A DNA stretch of 11,628 bases from Methylococcaceae bacterium (GCA_030699345.1 JAUYMX010000497.1:1-11628), one strand, 5' to 3'. Shown: positions 1 through 6,071, numbered from the stretch's first letter. Numbers and translations are program-made. The notes: a model not told the origin generated them from the letters alone.

Positions 1-141
1 ATTATTCAGTCTTTTGATCGAGCCGTCATGCGTAGGCTGGATAAGCGCTAGCGCATCCGGCAAATGCGGTGGATGCGCGTTGCTTATCCACCCTACACAA
101 TAAACGCATAGCCTCACTCAGATTAATGACTGAATAGTTAC
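1..141 (+). mobile_element. Copy A of a GTAACTATTCAG-ended MITE, cut by the left window edge
   Basis: This non-coding element is about 144 bp long and is missing its first three bases at the window edge. Its left end, beginning attattcagtc, matches the left end of the complete copy at 5927-6071 with one substitution. Its right end, GACTGAATAGTTAC at 128-141, is the exact inverse complement of the ideal end. Compared by eye with the reverse complement of the 5927-6071 copy, it differs at about 10 positions, and bases 22-89 are identical. The left flank is outside the window, so a target duplication cannot be tested. The interior is a REP doublet and there is no transposase gene. Mobilisation in trans by an IS66-type transposase is inferred from the GTAA ends and from the 8-bp duplications of the two complete copies. 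Confidence 0.85.
32..96. repeat. REPIN (inverted REP doublet) inside MITE copy A
   Basis: Two inverted REP-like units face each other across a short spacer. The left unit starts GTAGGCTGGATAAGC and contains the near palindrome GCGCTAGCGC. The right unit, read on the minus strand, starts GTAGGGTGGATAAGC. A GTAG or GTGG head followed by an imperfect palindrome is the known form of REP sequences moved by RAYT (TnpA-REP) proteins. The whole doublet can fold into one long hairpin. No RAYT gene is present in the window. Confidence 0.75.
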
Positions 142-186
142 ATGGAAATCAAGCTTTATTATGGATGGAAGTTGTGTCGTATACAT

Positions 187-235
187 CAAGTTGGGCATAT
201 CTTTACGCTCCTATGCCCTGCGTACCCTTAACTTG
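187..235 (+). promoter_or_regulatory. Possible leader stem-loop ahead of the first lipoprotein gene
   Basis: GGGCATA (193-199) pairs perfectly with TATGCCC (212-218) around a 12-nt loop. Outside this, CAAGTT (187-192) can pair with AACTTG (230-235), leaving an 11-nt bulge on the right side. The outer arm ends at the purine-rich ribosome-binding region (235-246) of the lipoprotein gene starting at 255, so folding could affect translation. It could also be an old recombination-site remnant. Only the pairing is observed; the regulatory role is a guess. Confidence 0.3.
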
Positions 236-254
236 GAGCGGAAGAGAATCAAAA

Positions 255-647
255 ATGGCTCAAAAACTTCTAACGGTAACTATCTTGTTGATGCTTTCCG
301 GTTGCGCAACAACAGCGAATAACGCTTCTGCTACAGGAAACAACAAGGTAGAAAACAAAATATCTATGGCTATTGGCCGTGAAATTGGCAACTTTAAAAT
401 CACCAATTCACAGGCAACAGAAGCACCCGCTGGTTATAACGGCATGCAGTACACCGTTAAAACTAATGATGGCGCCACCTTTAAATGTGAAATTTTAGAA
501 CCGTCCGGGTTCGGTAAAGTCGCGACCTGGGGCATGGCAAGTGGGGCAGACGCTATGTGTACGGATTTTACCAAGGGGTCAAGTGACATAGGAAAAACCA
601 ACAATGCAAGCTGCAATGCGTTACTGCGAGCTGCCGGAAAATGCTGA
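255..647 (+). CDS. Small hypothetical lipoprotein (130 aa)
   Basis: I do not recognise the family. The ATG at 255 is preferred because it gives a standard lipoprotein signal peptide: MAQKLL, a short hydrophobic stretch, then the lipobox LSGC with the acylated Cys at residue 17. A purine-rich stretch, GGAGCGGAAGAG, lies just upstream. An in-frame ATG at 165 would add 30 residues without signal-peptide character, beginning next to a mobile element. The residue after the Cys is Ala, so outer-membrane sorting by the Lol +2 rule is expected. The mature part has a low-complexity Asn/Ala/Thr linker and then a compact domain of about 90 residues with three further cysteines (motifs FKCEI, AMCTD, ASCNA) and a C-terminal Cys, so one or two disulfides are plausible. 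A second small lipoprotein gene follows 82 bp downstream on the same strand. Confidence 0.75.
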   Translation: MAQKLLTVTILLMLSGCATTANNASATGNNKVENKISMAIGREIGNFKITNSQATEAPAGYNGMQYTVKTNDGATFKCEILEPSGFGKVATWGMASGADAMCTDFTKGSSDIGKTNNASCNALLRAAGKC

Positions 648-729
648 GGTAATTCCCACGCGACGGTCACTGTGACGTTCCGCGCCAGTTAGTTTTACCT
701 TAGGCACATCAACAAAAAGGAGAAGTCGC

Positions 730-1098
730 ATGAAAATTATCTATCTACCGCTGTTGGCTTGGGTTGTTTTAATAATGAGTGGGTGCGCTAGTACTACACC
801 GATCAATAACTTGGCATTGCCGCCGGTAAGTACAATCGAGGGAAATATCACGCAACTTGATGAAAGTGGATTTATCCTGGCGGATAATTCCGGCTCAATC
901 CACGTCAGAGCCAAGTTGTCAGGCAATAAAAAACTAGATCTTTCTGTGGGTGAGAAAGTCAAAGTATATGGTAATTTGCAGGGTGGTCAGGGAAAAGTAT
1001 TTGATGGGTATGTCATTAAAAAATCGACTGGAGAGCAAATCATTGTAAGTAATCCGACCCCTCACTTCGGTTTCATTATTCAGAGTTCTTTTAAGTAA
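730..1098 (+). CDS. Small lipoprotein with an OB-fold-like domain (122 aa)
   Basis: A strong ribosome-binding site (AAAAAGGAG) ends 7 bases before this ATG. The signal peptide ends in the lipobox MSGC with the acylated Cys at residue 19, followed by Ala, which predicts outer-membrane sorting. Residues of roughly 35-100 alternate short beta-like strands: a segment starting IEGNITQ, then FILADNSG, IHVRAKL, a VGEKVKVYG turn and strand, and VFDGYVIKK. This resembles small periplasmic OB-fold proteins of the YgiW/YdeI (BOF) type, but the assignment comes from pattern only. No catalytic residues are evident. It lies downstream of another lipoprotein gene and upstream of a mobile element inserted about 40 bp after its stop. 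It could share a transcript with the upstream gene. Confidence 0.75.
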   Translation: MKIIYLPLLAWVVLIMSGCASTTPINNLALPPVSTIEGNITQLDESGFILADNSGSIHVRAKLSGNKKLDLSVGEKVKVYGNLQGGQGKVFDGYVIKKSTGEQIIVSNPTPHFGFIIQSSFK

Positions 1099-1141
1099 TG
1101 TCTAACCCTTAGCTCCACGTTAGGCAATTACAAGGTCAATC

Positions 1142-1282
1142 GTAACTATTCAGCATTAGTTGATTGCTGTGAAAGTGTCTTGTGGGAGCGATGCCCACGT
1201 CGCGACCGAAGGCTTCAAATCGCGACGTGGGCGTCGCTCCCACCCGGTAATAGCCCGCCAAAGAAACTCGCTGAGTAGTTAC
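1142..1282. mobile_element. Copy B of the GTAACTATTCAG-ended MITE, complete, with an 8-bp target duplication
   Basis: The element is 141 bp long. Its ends are GTAACTATTCAGC (1142-1154) and GCTGAGTAGTTAC (1270-1282), a 13-bp inverted repeat with one mismatch. It is flanked by perfect 8-bp direct repeats GGTCAATC at 1134-1141 and 1283-1290, which shows that it arrived by transposition. GTAA-type ends with 8-bp duplications are characteristic of the IS66 family, so it is probably a non-autonomous derivative. The interior differs completely from copies A and C and contains a GTGG-headed hairpin. It codes for nothing. It lies in the gap between a plus-strand lipoprotein gene and the convergent minus-strand gene ending at 1333. 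Confidence 0.9.
1182..1243. repeat. GTGG-headed REPIN hairpin inside MITE copy B
   Basis: A 24-nt left arm (1182-1205, beginning GTGGGAGCGATGCCCACG) pairs with the arm at 1220-1243 with a single T-G wobble. The 14-nt loop contains a small palindrome, GAAGGCTTC. Each arm has a GTGG head and internal GCGA/TCGC symmetry, the REP layout, so the structure is a doublet of inverted REPs. It lies between convergent genes and would form a strong RNA hairpin in either direction, so it could also help end transcription. It lacks a U-tract. Confidence 0.8.
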
Positions 1283-1332
1283 GGTCAATCAATGAAAAGG
1301 GCATGAGCGAAATCTATTTGTTCAGCGTTTCC

Positions 1333-1719
1333 CTAAAAAGCACTTTGCATTTCTTTAAAGCCTTTTAACGCGGCTGCCAAAAAGTCTTCTGCTTGATCTT
1401 TTTGACCATTGCTAACTGCTTGACGGGCTTTTTTTAAGTTTTCCGCAGAGCGTGTACGAATGACATCCAACCGATTGATTTCTACCCATTTGATTAATTG
1501 CCGTGCGTTATTAATCTGGTCATTAACTGTGTCTTCACTGGCCCCGCTCTTCAAGGCGGCTAAGGCATCTTCAGTGGCTTTTACCGACGCATCCAGCGCT
1601 TGTTTTACTTCTTCGGTGCTAGCATTTTCAATTTTTCCGACAGCGCTTGCCATGGGTGAAATTGCACTTACGCACAAAGCAAGCAGCAAAGACGGCAGGT
1701 ATTTTTTCAAAAAATTCAT
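1333..1719 (-). CDS. Small periplasmic helical protein (128 aa)
   Basis: I do not recognise a named family. The start chosen is the ATG at 1719. It follows a GAGG ribosome-binding motif about 12 bases upstream and gives a clean Sec signal peptide: MNFLKKYL, a hydrophobic core, then a PMASA cleavage site around residue 26. The longer frame upstream (to 1800) is AT-rich non-coding sequence with no signal-like properties. The mature protein of about 100 residues is almost entirely predicted helix, rich in Ala, Lys, Glu and Asn, with heptad-like spacing. A helical-bundle protein is likely. It resembles small periplasmic metal-binding helical proteins in size and layout but has no histidines or cysteines in the mature part, so metal binding is not supported. 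It lies 125 bp downstream of the ABC exporter gene on the same strand. Confidence 0.7.
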   Translation of the reverse strand: MNFLKKYLPSLLLALCVSAISPMASAVGKIENASTEEVKQALDASVKATEDALAALKSGASEDTVNDQINNARQLIKWVEINRLDVIRTRSAENLKKARQAVSNGQKDQAEDFLAAALKGFKEMQSAF

Positions 1720-1827
1720 TGTGTTTATAACCTCGTTAAAAATTTGACCGGTAGATATTTTAAATTTGAACAACAATTTAATAAATATTAACCGCGCCAA
1801 ACTTTATATCCTGAGCGCGAATTTAAA

Positions 1828-1855
1828 CATCAAACATCAAACATCAAACATCAAA
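1828..1855. repeat. Tandem heptamer, four perfect CATCAAA units, at the 3' end of the ABC exporter gene
   Basis: Four exact head-to-tail copies of CATCAAA run from 1828 to 1855, preceded by AAA, which is part of a fifth unit. On the minus strand they read TTTGATG repeated. The array supplies the last codons (Phe-Asp-Val) and the TGA stop (1844-1846) of the ABC exporter. Extra or lost units beyond the first two would not alter the protein. The array is a likely polymerase-slippage site. Confidence 0.9.
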
Positions 1856-3640
1856 CTGCAAGCTCGCGAGTCGTGCGTATAGCCCGCTTTGGTTGCGTAA
1901 ATCTTCCGGTGAGCCCATTTCAACGATACAACCTTCATCCATGACGATGATGCGGTCGACTTTTTTCACGGTGGCTAGGCGATGGGCAATGATTATTGTG
2001 GTGCGGCCCTGCATGGCGGCATTCAAGCCTTCTTGTACGAGGATTTCAGATTCTGCATCTAACGCGCTGGTGGCTTCGTCGAGCAATAATAGCGGCGCGT
2101 TTTTCAAAATCGCGCGGGCGATGGCAATGCGCTGACGTTGGCCGCCAGACAAACGCGTGCCGCGTTCGCCCAGAAAGGTTTGATAACCATCCGGCAGACG
2201 ATTGATGAATTCTTCCACTTGCGCGGATTTAGCGGCTGCCATCACTTCTTCATCGCTGGCATCGGGTCTGCCGTAGCGAATATTTTCCAAGGCATTGGCC
2301 GAGAAGATCACCGAATCTTGCGGCACGATGGCAATTTTGTCGCGCAATTCATGCAGAGAAAGCTCACGAATATCCTGCCCATTAAAACGAATGCTGCCTT
2401 CAGTAACATCGTAAAACCGCAACAACAGCTGGAACAGCGTGGTTTTGCCCGCACCGGACGGGCCAACCAGCGCGACGCTTTCACCGGCAGCAATCTCGAG
2501 AGTGATTTTATCAAGTGCCGTTGTTTGCAATCTCGACGGATAACGGAAGCTGACTTGATCGAATTGAACTTCAGCTTTGCCGGTCTGCGGCAGCAATTGT
2601 GCGGTGTCGGCGCCGACAATGGCAGGCTTGGCATGCAGCAGTTCCAGCAAGCGTTCGGTGGCGCCGGTTGCGCGCATTACATCGCCCCATACTTCCGCCA
2701 TGGTGCTGACCCCGCCCGCGACTAAGGTGGCATAAAGCACGAAAGACGCCAGTTGGCCGCCCGTCATTGTGCCTGCATTGACCAGGTTGGCACCAATCCA
2801 CAACACGAAAATTATCGAGCCCATTACTGCCATGATAATGATCGCCGTCAGCGCCGCGCGCACACGACTGCGGCGGATTGCGGTGATAAAGCTTACTTCG
2901 GCACGATCGGCAAAGCGGTTGATTTCCCGTTGTTCCTGGGTATAGGCCTGAACTGTCGGCACCGCGTTAAGAATCTCACCCGCCAGCGCCGAGGCATCGG
3001 CGATTTTATCCTGTGATTCGCGCGAGAGTTTTTTGACTTTTCGGCCGATCGCCATGATCGGCAGTATCAGCAACGCCATCAGGCCAAGGTTTAAAGAAAA
3101 CAGGTACAAACTGGTAACAGCCAACATCACCATACCGCCGATAAACTGAAACAGGCTGCGCAGGCCCATTGAAATAGAGCTGCCGACCACAGTTTGAATC
3201 AACGTGGTGTCACCGGTCAGGCGTGATAATACTTCGCCGGTTTGTAAGGTCTCGAAAAACTGCGGGGACTGAGTCAGCACCCGTGCATATACTGCGCTGC
3301 GTAAGTCGGCCGTCACCCGTTCACCGACCCAGCTGACGGTGTAATAACGCGCCGCGATGGTCAACGCCCACAAACTTGCCAAACCGAACAGCGCTATAAA
3401 ATGTCCGTTTAAACTCAGCGAGCCCATGAGCCCGCCGCCAGTGTTTTGGCGGCCGCCAAAGCCAAAGTCGATCAAGTCGCGGAACGCCAGCGGCACCAGC
3501 AAGATTGTCGCTGAGCCAAGACATAACAGAAAGAACGCCAGGATCATTCTGCCCCGATAGGGGCGAATAAAAGGCCAAAGACCTTTAAGAAAAGAGATGC
3601 GGCGAGTGGAATTAGCTTGGGTTGATTTTGAGATAGACAT
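1844..3640 (-). CDS. MsbA-like ABC exporter, fused membrane and ATPase domains (598 aa)
   Basis: This is a half-size ABC exporter that acts as a homodimer in the inner membrane and drives lipid or drug export with ATP. The N-terminal half (about residues 20-320) holds the six-helix ABC membrane domain, with coupling motifs such as GERVTADLR. The C-terminal half is a complete ATPase: Walker A GPSGAGKT at 393-400, Q-loop Gln 441, signature LSGGQ at 497-501, Walker B LLLLDE at 517-522 and H-loop His 553. Length and sequence style fit the MsbA-related subfamily of proteobacterial exporters (TIGR02204 type) better than true MsbA, but the substrate cannot be read. The ATG at 3640 is chosen; a TTG further upstream (3691) would add 17 non-conserved residues. 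The gene is divergent from the lipoprotein gene at 3900. Its stop codon lies inside a tandem heptamer. Confidence 0.9.
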   Translation of the reverse strand: MSISKSTQANSTRRISFLKGLWPFIRPYRGRMILAFFLLCLGSATILLVPLAFRDLIDFGFGGRQNTGGGLMGSLSLNGHFIALFGLASLWALTIAARYYTVSWVGERVTADLRSAVYARVLTQSPQFFETLQTGEVLSRLTGDTTLIQTVVGSSISMGLRSLFQFIGGMVMLAVTSLYLFSLNLGLMALLILPIMAIGRKVKKLSRESQDKIADASALAGEILNAVPTVQAYTQEQREINRFADRAEVSFITAIRRSRVRAALTAIIIMAVMGSIIFVLWIGANLVNAGTMTGGQLASFVLYATLVAGGVSTMAEVWGDVMRATGATERLLELLHAKPAIVGADTAQLLPQTGKAEVQFDQVSFRYPSRLQTTALDKITLEIAAGESVALVGPSGAGKTTLFQLLLRFYDVTEGSIRFNGQDIRELSLHELRDKIAIVPQDSVIFSANALENIRYGRPDASDEEVMAAAKSAQVEEFINRLPDGYQTFLGERGTRLSGGQRQRIAIARAILKNAPLLLLDEATSALDAESEILVQEGLNAAMQGRTTIIIAHRLATVKKVDRIIVMDEGCIVEMGSPEDLRNQSGLYARLASLQFDV

Positions 3641-3899
3641 CCGTGATCGTGTTTGATGATGTAAAACTTTATTTTCGCATGCCTTAAACAATCAACACGA
3701 GAATATATCCCGGGCTACTATCATCCTGGCCGGAAATTTTGGCGTTTGAATTTAAGCTAACAACATGGAAGCCAGCTCTCAATCGGTTTATGATTACCGC
3801 CGGGAGCAGGGTGGCTGATTTTTGGGTACGGTTTCATCGCGCTGAAAAATTAAATGCCCTTTATAAAATTAACAACATCAATATTAAAAAGTTAACCCT
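3641..3899. other. Divergent intergenic region between the ABC exporter and the 3900 lipoprotein gene
   Basis: This 259-bp gap must carry the start signals of both divergent genes. The right end (about 3845-3899) is AT-rich and contains a TATAAA at 3862-3867, but no convincing -35 partner lies at the usual distance. I see no strong hairpin, operator-like palindrome or credible small gene. A 17-codon frame at 3764 has no ribosome-binding site. Confidence 0.4.
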
Positions 3900-4361
3900 A
3901 TGAAATTAAAATCAAAAAAATTCCTATGTGCGGCGTTAGCCAGTGTTGCGATCAGTTTGTCAGTGGCCGGTTGTTCGGACGATGACGCAAAGATTGAAAA
4001 AAAGGCTGAAAAAGCCAGTGCTAGCGTCAGTACCAGTGCAGAGCCACCGGTAAGTCATCAATTACTCAATACGCCGGTCACAATCGCTGAAAAGCAAAAA
4101 TTCGAGCATGAATTTGCCAAGCAGTGTGAACAACGGGAGTTGAAAGCCTCTAAAAATCCTGATGCTGATGAAGCGGCTATTGATAAAGCTTGCGAGTGTA
4201 TTGCGACATTTTTGGAGAAAGATTTAACAGCGATTGAAGCGGAAAAATTTCTTACCGAACATGAAAACGCGCAGTCGCTAAGAATCAAGTATGAAAACGC
4301 TGCGTATCATTGTTTGCAGCAAAATGCGCATCCTGCGGGACCTGATTTTTCTCGCAAATAA
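3900..4361 (+). CDS. Hypothetical lipoprotein with a four-cysteine helical domain (153 aa)
   Basis: I do not recognise the family. The N terminus is a lipoprotein signal: several lysines, a hydrophobic stretch, then the lipobox VAGC with the acylated Cys at residue 25. Ser follows, predicting outer-membrane sorting. A Lys/Glu/Ala/Ser-rich linker covers about residues 27-60. The remaining domain is predicted helical and contains Cys 76, the pair in ACEC (98 and 100) and Cys 138 near AAYHC. The spacing suggests two disulfides pinning helices together, though metal binding is not excluded. The ribosome-binding site is weak: only an A-rich AAAAAG lies upstream. The stop is 15 bp before the next gene on the same strand, so the two are probably co-transcribed and end at the terminator at 4670-4697. 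Confidence 0.75.
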   Translation: MKLKSKKFLCAALASVAISLSVAGCSDDDAKIEKKAEKASASVSTSAEPPVSHQLLNTPVTIAEKQKFEHEFAKQCEQRELKASKNPDADEAAIDKACECIATFLEKDLTAIEAEKFLTEHENAQSLRIKYENAAYHCLQQNAHPAGPDFSRK

Positions 4362-4376
4362 ATTATTGGAAGACGC

Positions 4377-4658
4377 ATGCAACACGTTTTAATCATTCAT
4401 GAAGTTGATGCCTATCCGGCCTGGAAAGCCGTTTTTGACAAGGCCGCAGACATCAGGAAAAACGCCGGGGAAATCAGTTACCAACTATTGAGATACGACA
4501 ACGATGCCAACAACATCGTCCATTTTTCGGCATGGTCTTCGCTGGATAATGCCCGGCGCTTCTTCGAATCTGATGAGTTGGTGGCAATAAGGCAACAGGC
4601 CGGCGTAAAAGCGCCGGAGTTTATTTACCTGCAGGAAATTGAGCGGGGCGTGCTGTAG
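4377..4658 (+). CDS. Small dimeric alpha/beta-barrel protein, ABM-type (93 aa)
   Basis: Length and strand/helix order fit the antibiotic biosynthesis monooxygenase (ABM) or similar dimeric alpha-beta barrel fold. There is a first strand (VLIIHEV), a helix around YPAWKAVFDKA, a second strand with YQLLRY, a third strand IVHFSAW, a helix with SLDNARRFFES and a closing strand FIYLQEI. Proteins of this fold are cytoplasmic and range from cofactor-free oxygenases to haem-degrading enzymes and proteins with no known activity; nothing here fixes the substrate. There is no signal peptide. A good ribosome-binding site (GGAAG) lies about 6 bases before the ATG. It begins 15 bp after the lipoprotein gene and is followed directly by a strong terminator, so these two genes form one short operon. 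Confidence 0.7.
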   Translation: MQHVLIIHEVDAYPAWKAVFDKAADIRKNAGEISYQLLRYDNDANNIVHFSAWSSLDNARRFFESDELVAIRQQAGVKAPEFIYLQEIERGVL

Positions 4659-4669
4659 TTTCAGTATTC

Positions 4670-4697
4670 AAAACCGCGGTGTTTACGCCGCGGTTTT
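4670..4697. terminator. Bidirectional intrinsic terminator between convergent genes
   Basis: AAAACCGCGG (4670-4679) pairs perfectly with CCGCGGTTTT (4688-4697). A further T-G and G-C pair leave a TTTA loop. Because the stem begins with A4 and ends with T4, it has a short U-tract on either strand. It lies 12 bp after the stop of the ABM-type gene and 9 bp before the stop of the convergent gene ending at 4706, as expected for a shared terminator. Confidence 0.9.
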
Positions 4698-4705
4698 CCA
4701 CATGA

Positions 4706-5794
4706 TCACTTCGTCGCAGGTGTGACGATGCATAAATTGCGTTGAGGGCGACCGCTCTCAAACAAAATTACTCGATTGACAATGTCCTCAGCGCTGCTGT
4801 TTCCTATCGGACCAGCGGTGATACGGCCGGTTGTTGCGCTTACCAGATGTACGTAACTCTGGTGTGGCCCGCCAGCAATAGGCGAATTGATTAAAAACTC
4901 AGTTTCAGTCCTTTCCAGTGTTTTTTCCGGAGCCTCGCTGCCGGGGTTGCAGGCGCCGAAAAAGATTAGGCCATCCGTCGCTGTCAGCGAACTCAGGGTA
5001 TCTGTGAAATGAAAAAACTGTTTATGGGATATTTCAACAGAGGTTTTTTGCTCGAATAGCGGTTCCCGACAGGTCAGTTCGCAGAGATTAAGTCGGGCTT
5101 CACGTAGCTCCCCGTGGCTTGTAGACAGGCTATCCTCCGAGCAGTAACGTTGAAAGCAGGCCGTATCCAGCGGCTGTAACTGTTTTTCCAAGCCTTTAAG
5201 CAGATGTCTAACTTCGGGCGGTTTCATCGGCGCTAATTCGGGCCAGTGCGAGGCCATATAGGCGCTGAAGATTGGGTTTTTTTCGGTGTCGTAGGTGATG
5301 GACAAAACGTTCTTCAGCCCCGGTTGTGCCTCGGAAAACTGCAGTAATTTGCCCTTATTTCCCGAAATCTGAAGGTCGTGCCAATACACAGCATTGGTAA
5401 GTATCGGGCCGTCGAATCCGCCATGGCTGATGAAAATTACCCGGTCGAATGCAGTCTGCTGTTGCATTATTTGCTCGACCTGCTGGTAATAATCCAGCCA
5501 GCTCCAAATATCGTGCAGCTGCTTGACGTCTGCATTGAAGCGGTTTCGGTAAAAGGCTGCCAGGGTGCGAGCGGGCTGCTCCGACCATCTTGGACTCGCG
5601 GTAGTAAGCGGTTCCTTACTCAATAAGGGGATAAGCAGTACTCGCCTTGGCGGTTGCTGCTTCAGTCCGCTATAAGAGGAGGATCCGCACGATAGTAGTT
5701 GACTTTCATCACTATAAACATCGGTCGCACAAAGCCACAGCAGTAACGAAATCAAAAAAGAGATGCGTAAGATATTCTTCAAAGTAGGGCTCAT
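4706..5794 (-). CDS. Secreted protein with clan CD-like His/Cys motifs (362 aa)
   Basis: This is an uncharacterised exported protein. Residues 1-28 form a Sec signal peptide (MSPTLKNILR, a hydrophobic core, cleavage near VYS-DE). Within the mature part, VIFISHGG puts His 124 and Gly 125 after a hydrophobic strand. Much later LIFFGACNPGS puts Cys 282 after another hydrophobic strand. These are the two hallmarks of clan CD cysteine peptidases (caspase, gingipain, clostripain, legumain). The gap of about 158 residues between them is far longer than the usual 30-60, and the insert is Cys-rich (213, 218, 238, 242), suggesting disulfides. A polypeptide with a different hydrolase-like fold is possible. 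No clear ribosome-binding site precedes the ATG. The gene lies in the same direction as, and 360 bp downstream of, another exported gene with a similar motif pair, separated from it by repeats. Confidence 0.65.
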   Translation of the reverse strand: MSPTLKNILRISFLISLLLWLCATDVYSDESQLLSCGSSSYSGLKQQPPRRVLLIPLLSKEPLTTASPRWSEQPARTLAAFYRNRFNADVKQLHDIWSWLDYYQQVEQIMQQQTAFDRVIFISHGGFDGPILTNAVYWHDLQISGNKGKLLQFSEAQPGLKNVLSITYDTEKNPIFSAYMASHWPELAPMKPPEVRHLLKGLEKQLQPLDTACFQRYCSEDSLSTSHGELREARLNLCELTCREPLFEQKTSVEISHKQFFHFTDTLSSLTATDGLIFFGACNPGSEAPEKTLERTETEFLINSPIAGGPHQSYVHLVSATTGRITAGPIGNSSAEDIVNRVILFESGRPQRNLCIVTPATK

Positions 5795-5867
5795 ATCAAT
5801 AAAGGTGAAATTAAGACCTTCCGTCGATTGAAGACTCGTTGCCTGTTAAGTAACCTAGCCTACTGAC

Positions 5868-5890
5868 GTAGGGGTGAACTCATTCGCCCC
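5868..5890. repeat. Single REP-like palindrome, possibly in a decayed MITE copy
   Basis: A GTAG head (5868-5871) leads into GGGGTGAA (5871-5878), which pairs with TTCGCCCC (5883-5890) across a CTCA loop with one T-G wobble. A smaller overlapping inverted repeat, CCTAC and GTAGG, lies at 5859-5863 and 5868-5872. The palindrome sits between a GTAAC at 5850 and TGAATAGTAAC at 5905-5915. The latter resembles the right end of the nearby MITE with one change and one missing base. The 359-bp gap at 5795-6153 is otherwise occupied by MITE copy C, and I see no gene in it. Confidence 0.55.
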
Positions 5891-5926
5891 TGCATTGGAT
5901 TTGATGAATAGTAACAAACTATTTTA

Positions 5927-6071
5927 GTAACTATTCAGTCTTTAACCTGATTGAGGCTATGCGATTATTGTGCAGGGTGGGATAAGCAACGCGCATCCAC
6001 CGCATTTGCCGGATGCGCTAGCGCTTATCCAGCCTACGCATGACGGCGCGATCAAGGGACTGAATAGTTAC
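5927..6071 (-). mobile_element. Copy C of the GTAACTATTCAG-ended MITE, complete, with an 8-bp target duplication
   Basis: The element is 145 bp long with perfect 14-bp inverted ends, GTAACTATTCAGTC (5927-5940) and GACTGAATAGTTAC (6058-6071). Perfect 8-bp direct repeats CTATTTTA flank it at 5919-5926 and 6072-6079. It is oriented opposite to copy A at 1-141 and is about 93 percent identical by eye, with a 68-bp identical core. It codes for nothing. It was inserted about 80 bp after the stop of the exported gene at 6154-7023 and about 130 bp before the start of the exported gene at 4706-5794. It may therefore have separated the two or altered read-through between them. An IS66-family origin is inferred from the ends and duplication length. 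Confidence 0.92.
5972..6037. repeat. REPIN inside MITE copy C
   Basis: This is the same inverted REP doublet as at 32-96, in opposite orientation. One head is intact (GTAG, read on the minus strand from 6037). The other has become GCAG (5972-5975), and one extra G is present in GGGTGGGATAAGC compared with copy A. The doublet forms a long hairpin in either strand. Confidence 0.75.

Noticed and set aside
134..162. An outward promoter at the right end of MITE copy A driving the first lipoprotein gene
   Set aside because: TATTAT at 157-162 could be a -10, but no -35-like hexamer lies at 16-18 bp upstream.
165..254. A longer N terminus for the first lipoprotein starting at 165
   Set aside because: The extra 30 residues lack signal-peptide character and would bury the lipobox; the ATG at 255 has a purine-rich upstream site and gives a standard lipoprotein signal.
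1828..1855. The heptamer array as a CRISPR or iteron-type origin
   Set aside because: The units are contiguous without spacers, are only 7 bp long, and overlap the end of a gene; there are no cas or rep genes nearby.
2138..2725. Long plus-strand ORF of 195 codons inside the ABC exporter gene
   Set aside because: It is antisense to a complete, motif-rich ABC ATPase and its translation has no recognisable domain; it is a coding shadow.
3641..3691. TTG start at 3691 for the ABC exporter
   Set aside because: It adds 17 residues (with HHQTRSR) before the usual N terminus and has no ribosome site; the ATG at 3640 fits the family length.
3764..3817. A 17-codon small ORF (MEASSQSVYDYRREQGG)
   Set aside because: There is no ribosome-binding site and no codon or conservation evidence; a frame this short can occur by chance.
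1..6071. A composite transposon bounded by MITE copies A and C
   Set aside because: Copy C has its own perfect 8-bp duplication on both sides, so it inserted alone. The 5.8 kb between the copies holds ordinary genes on both strands.
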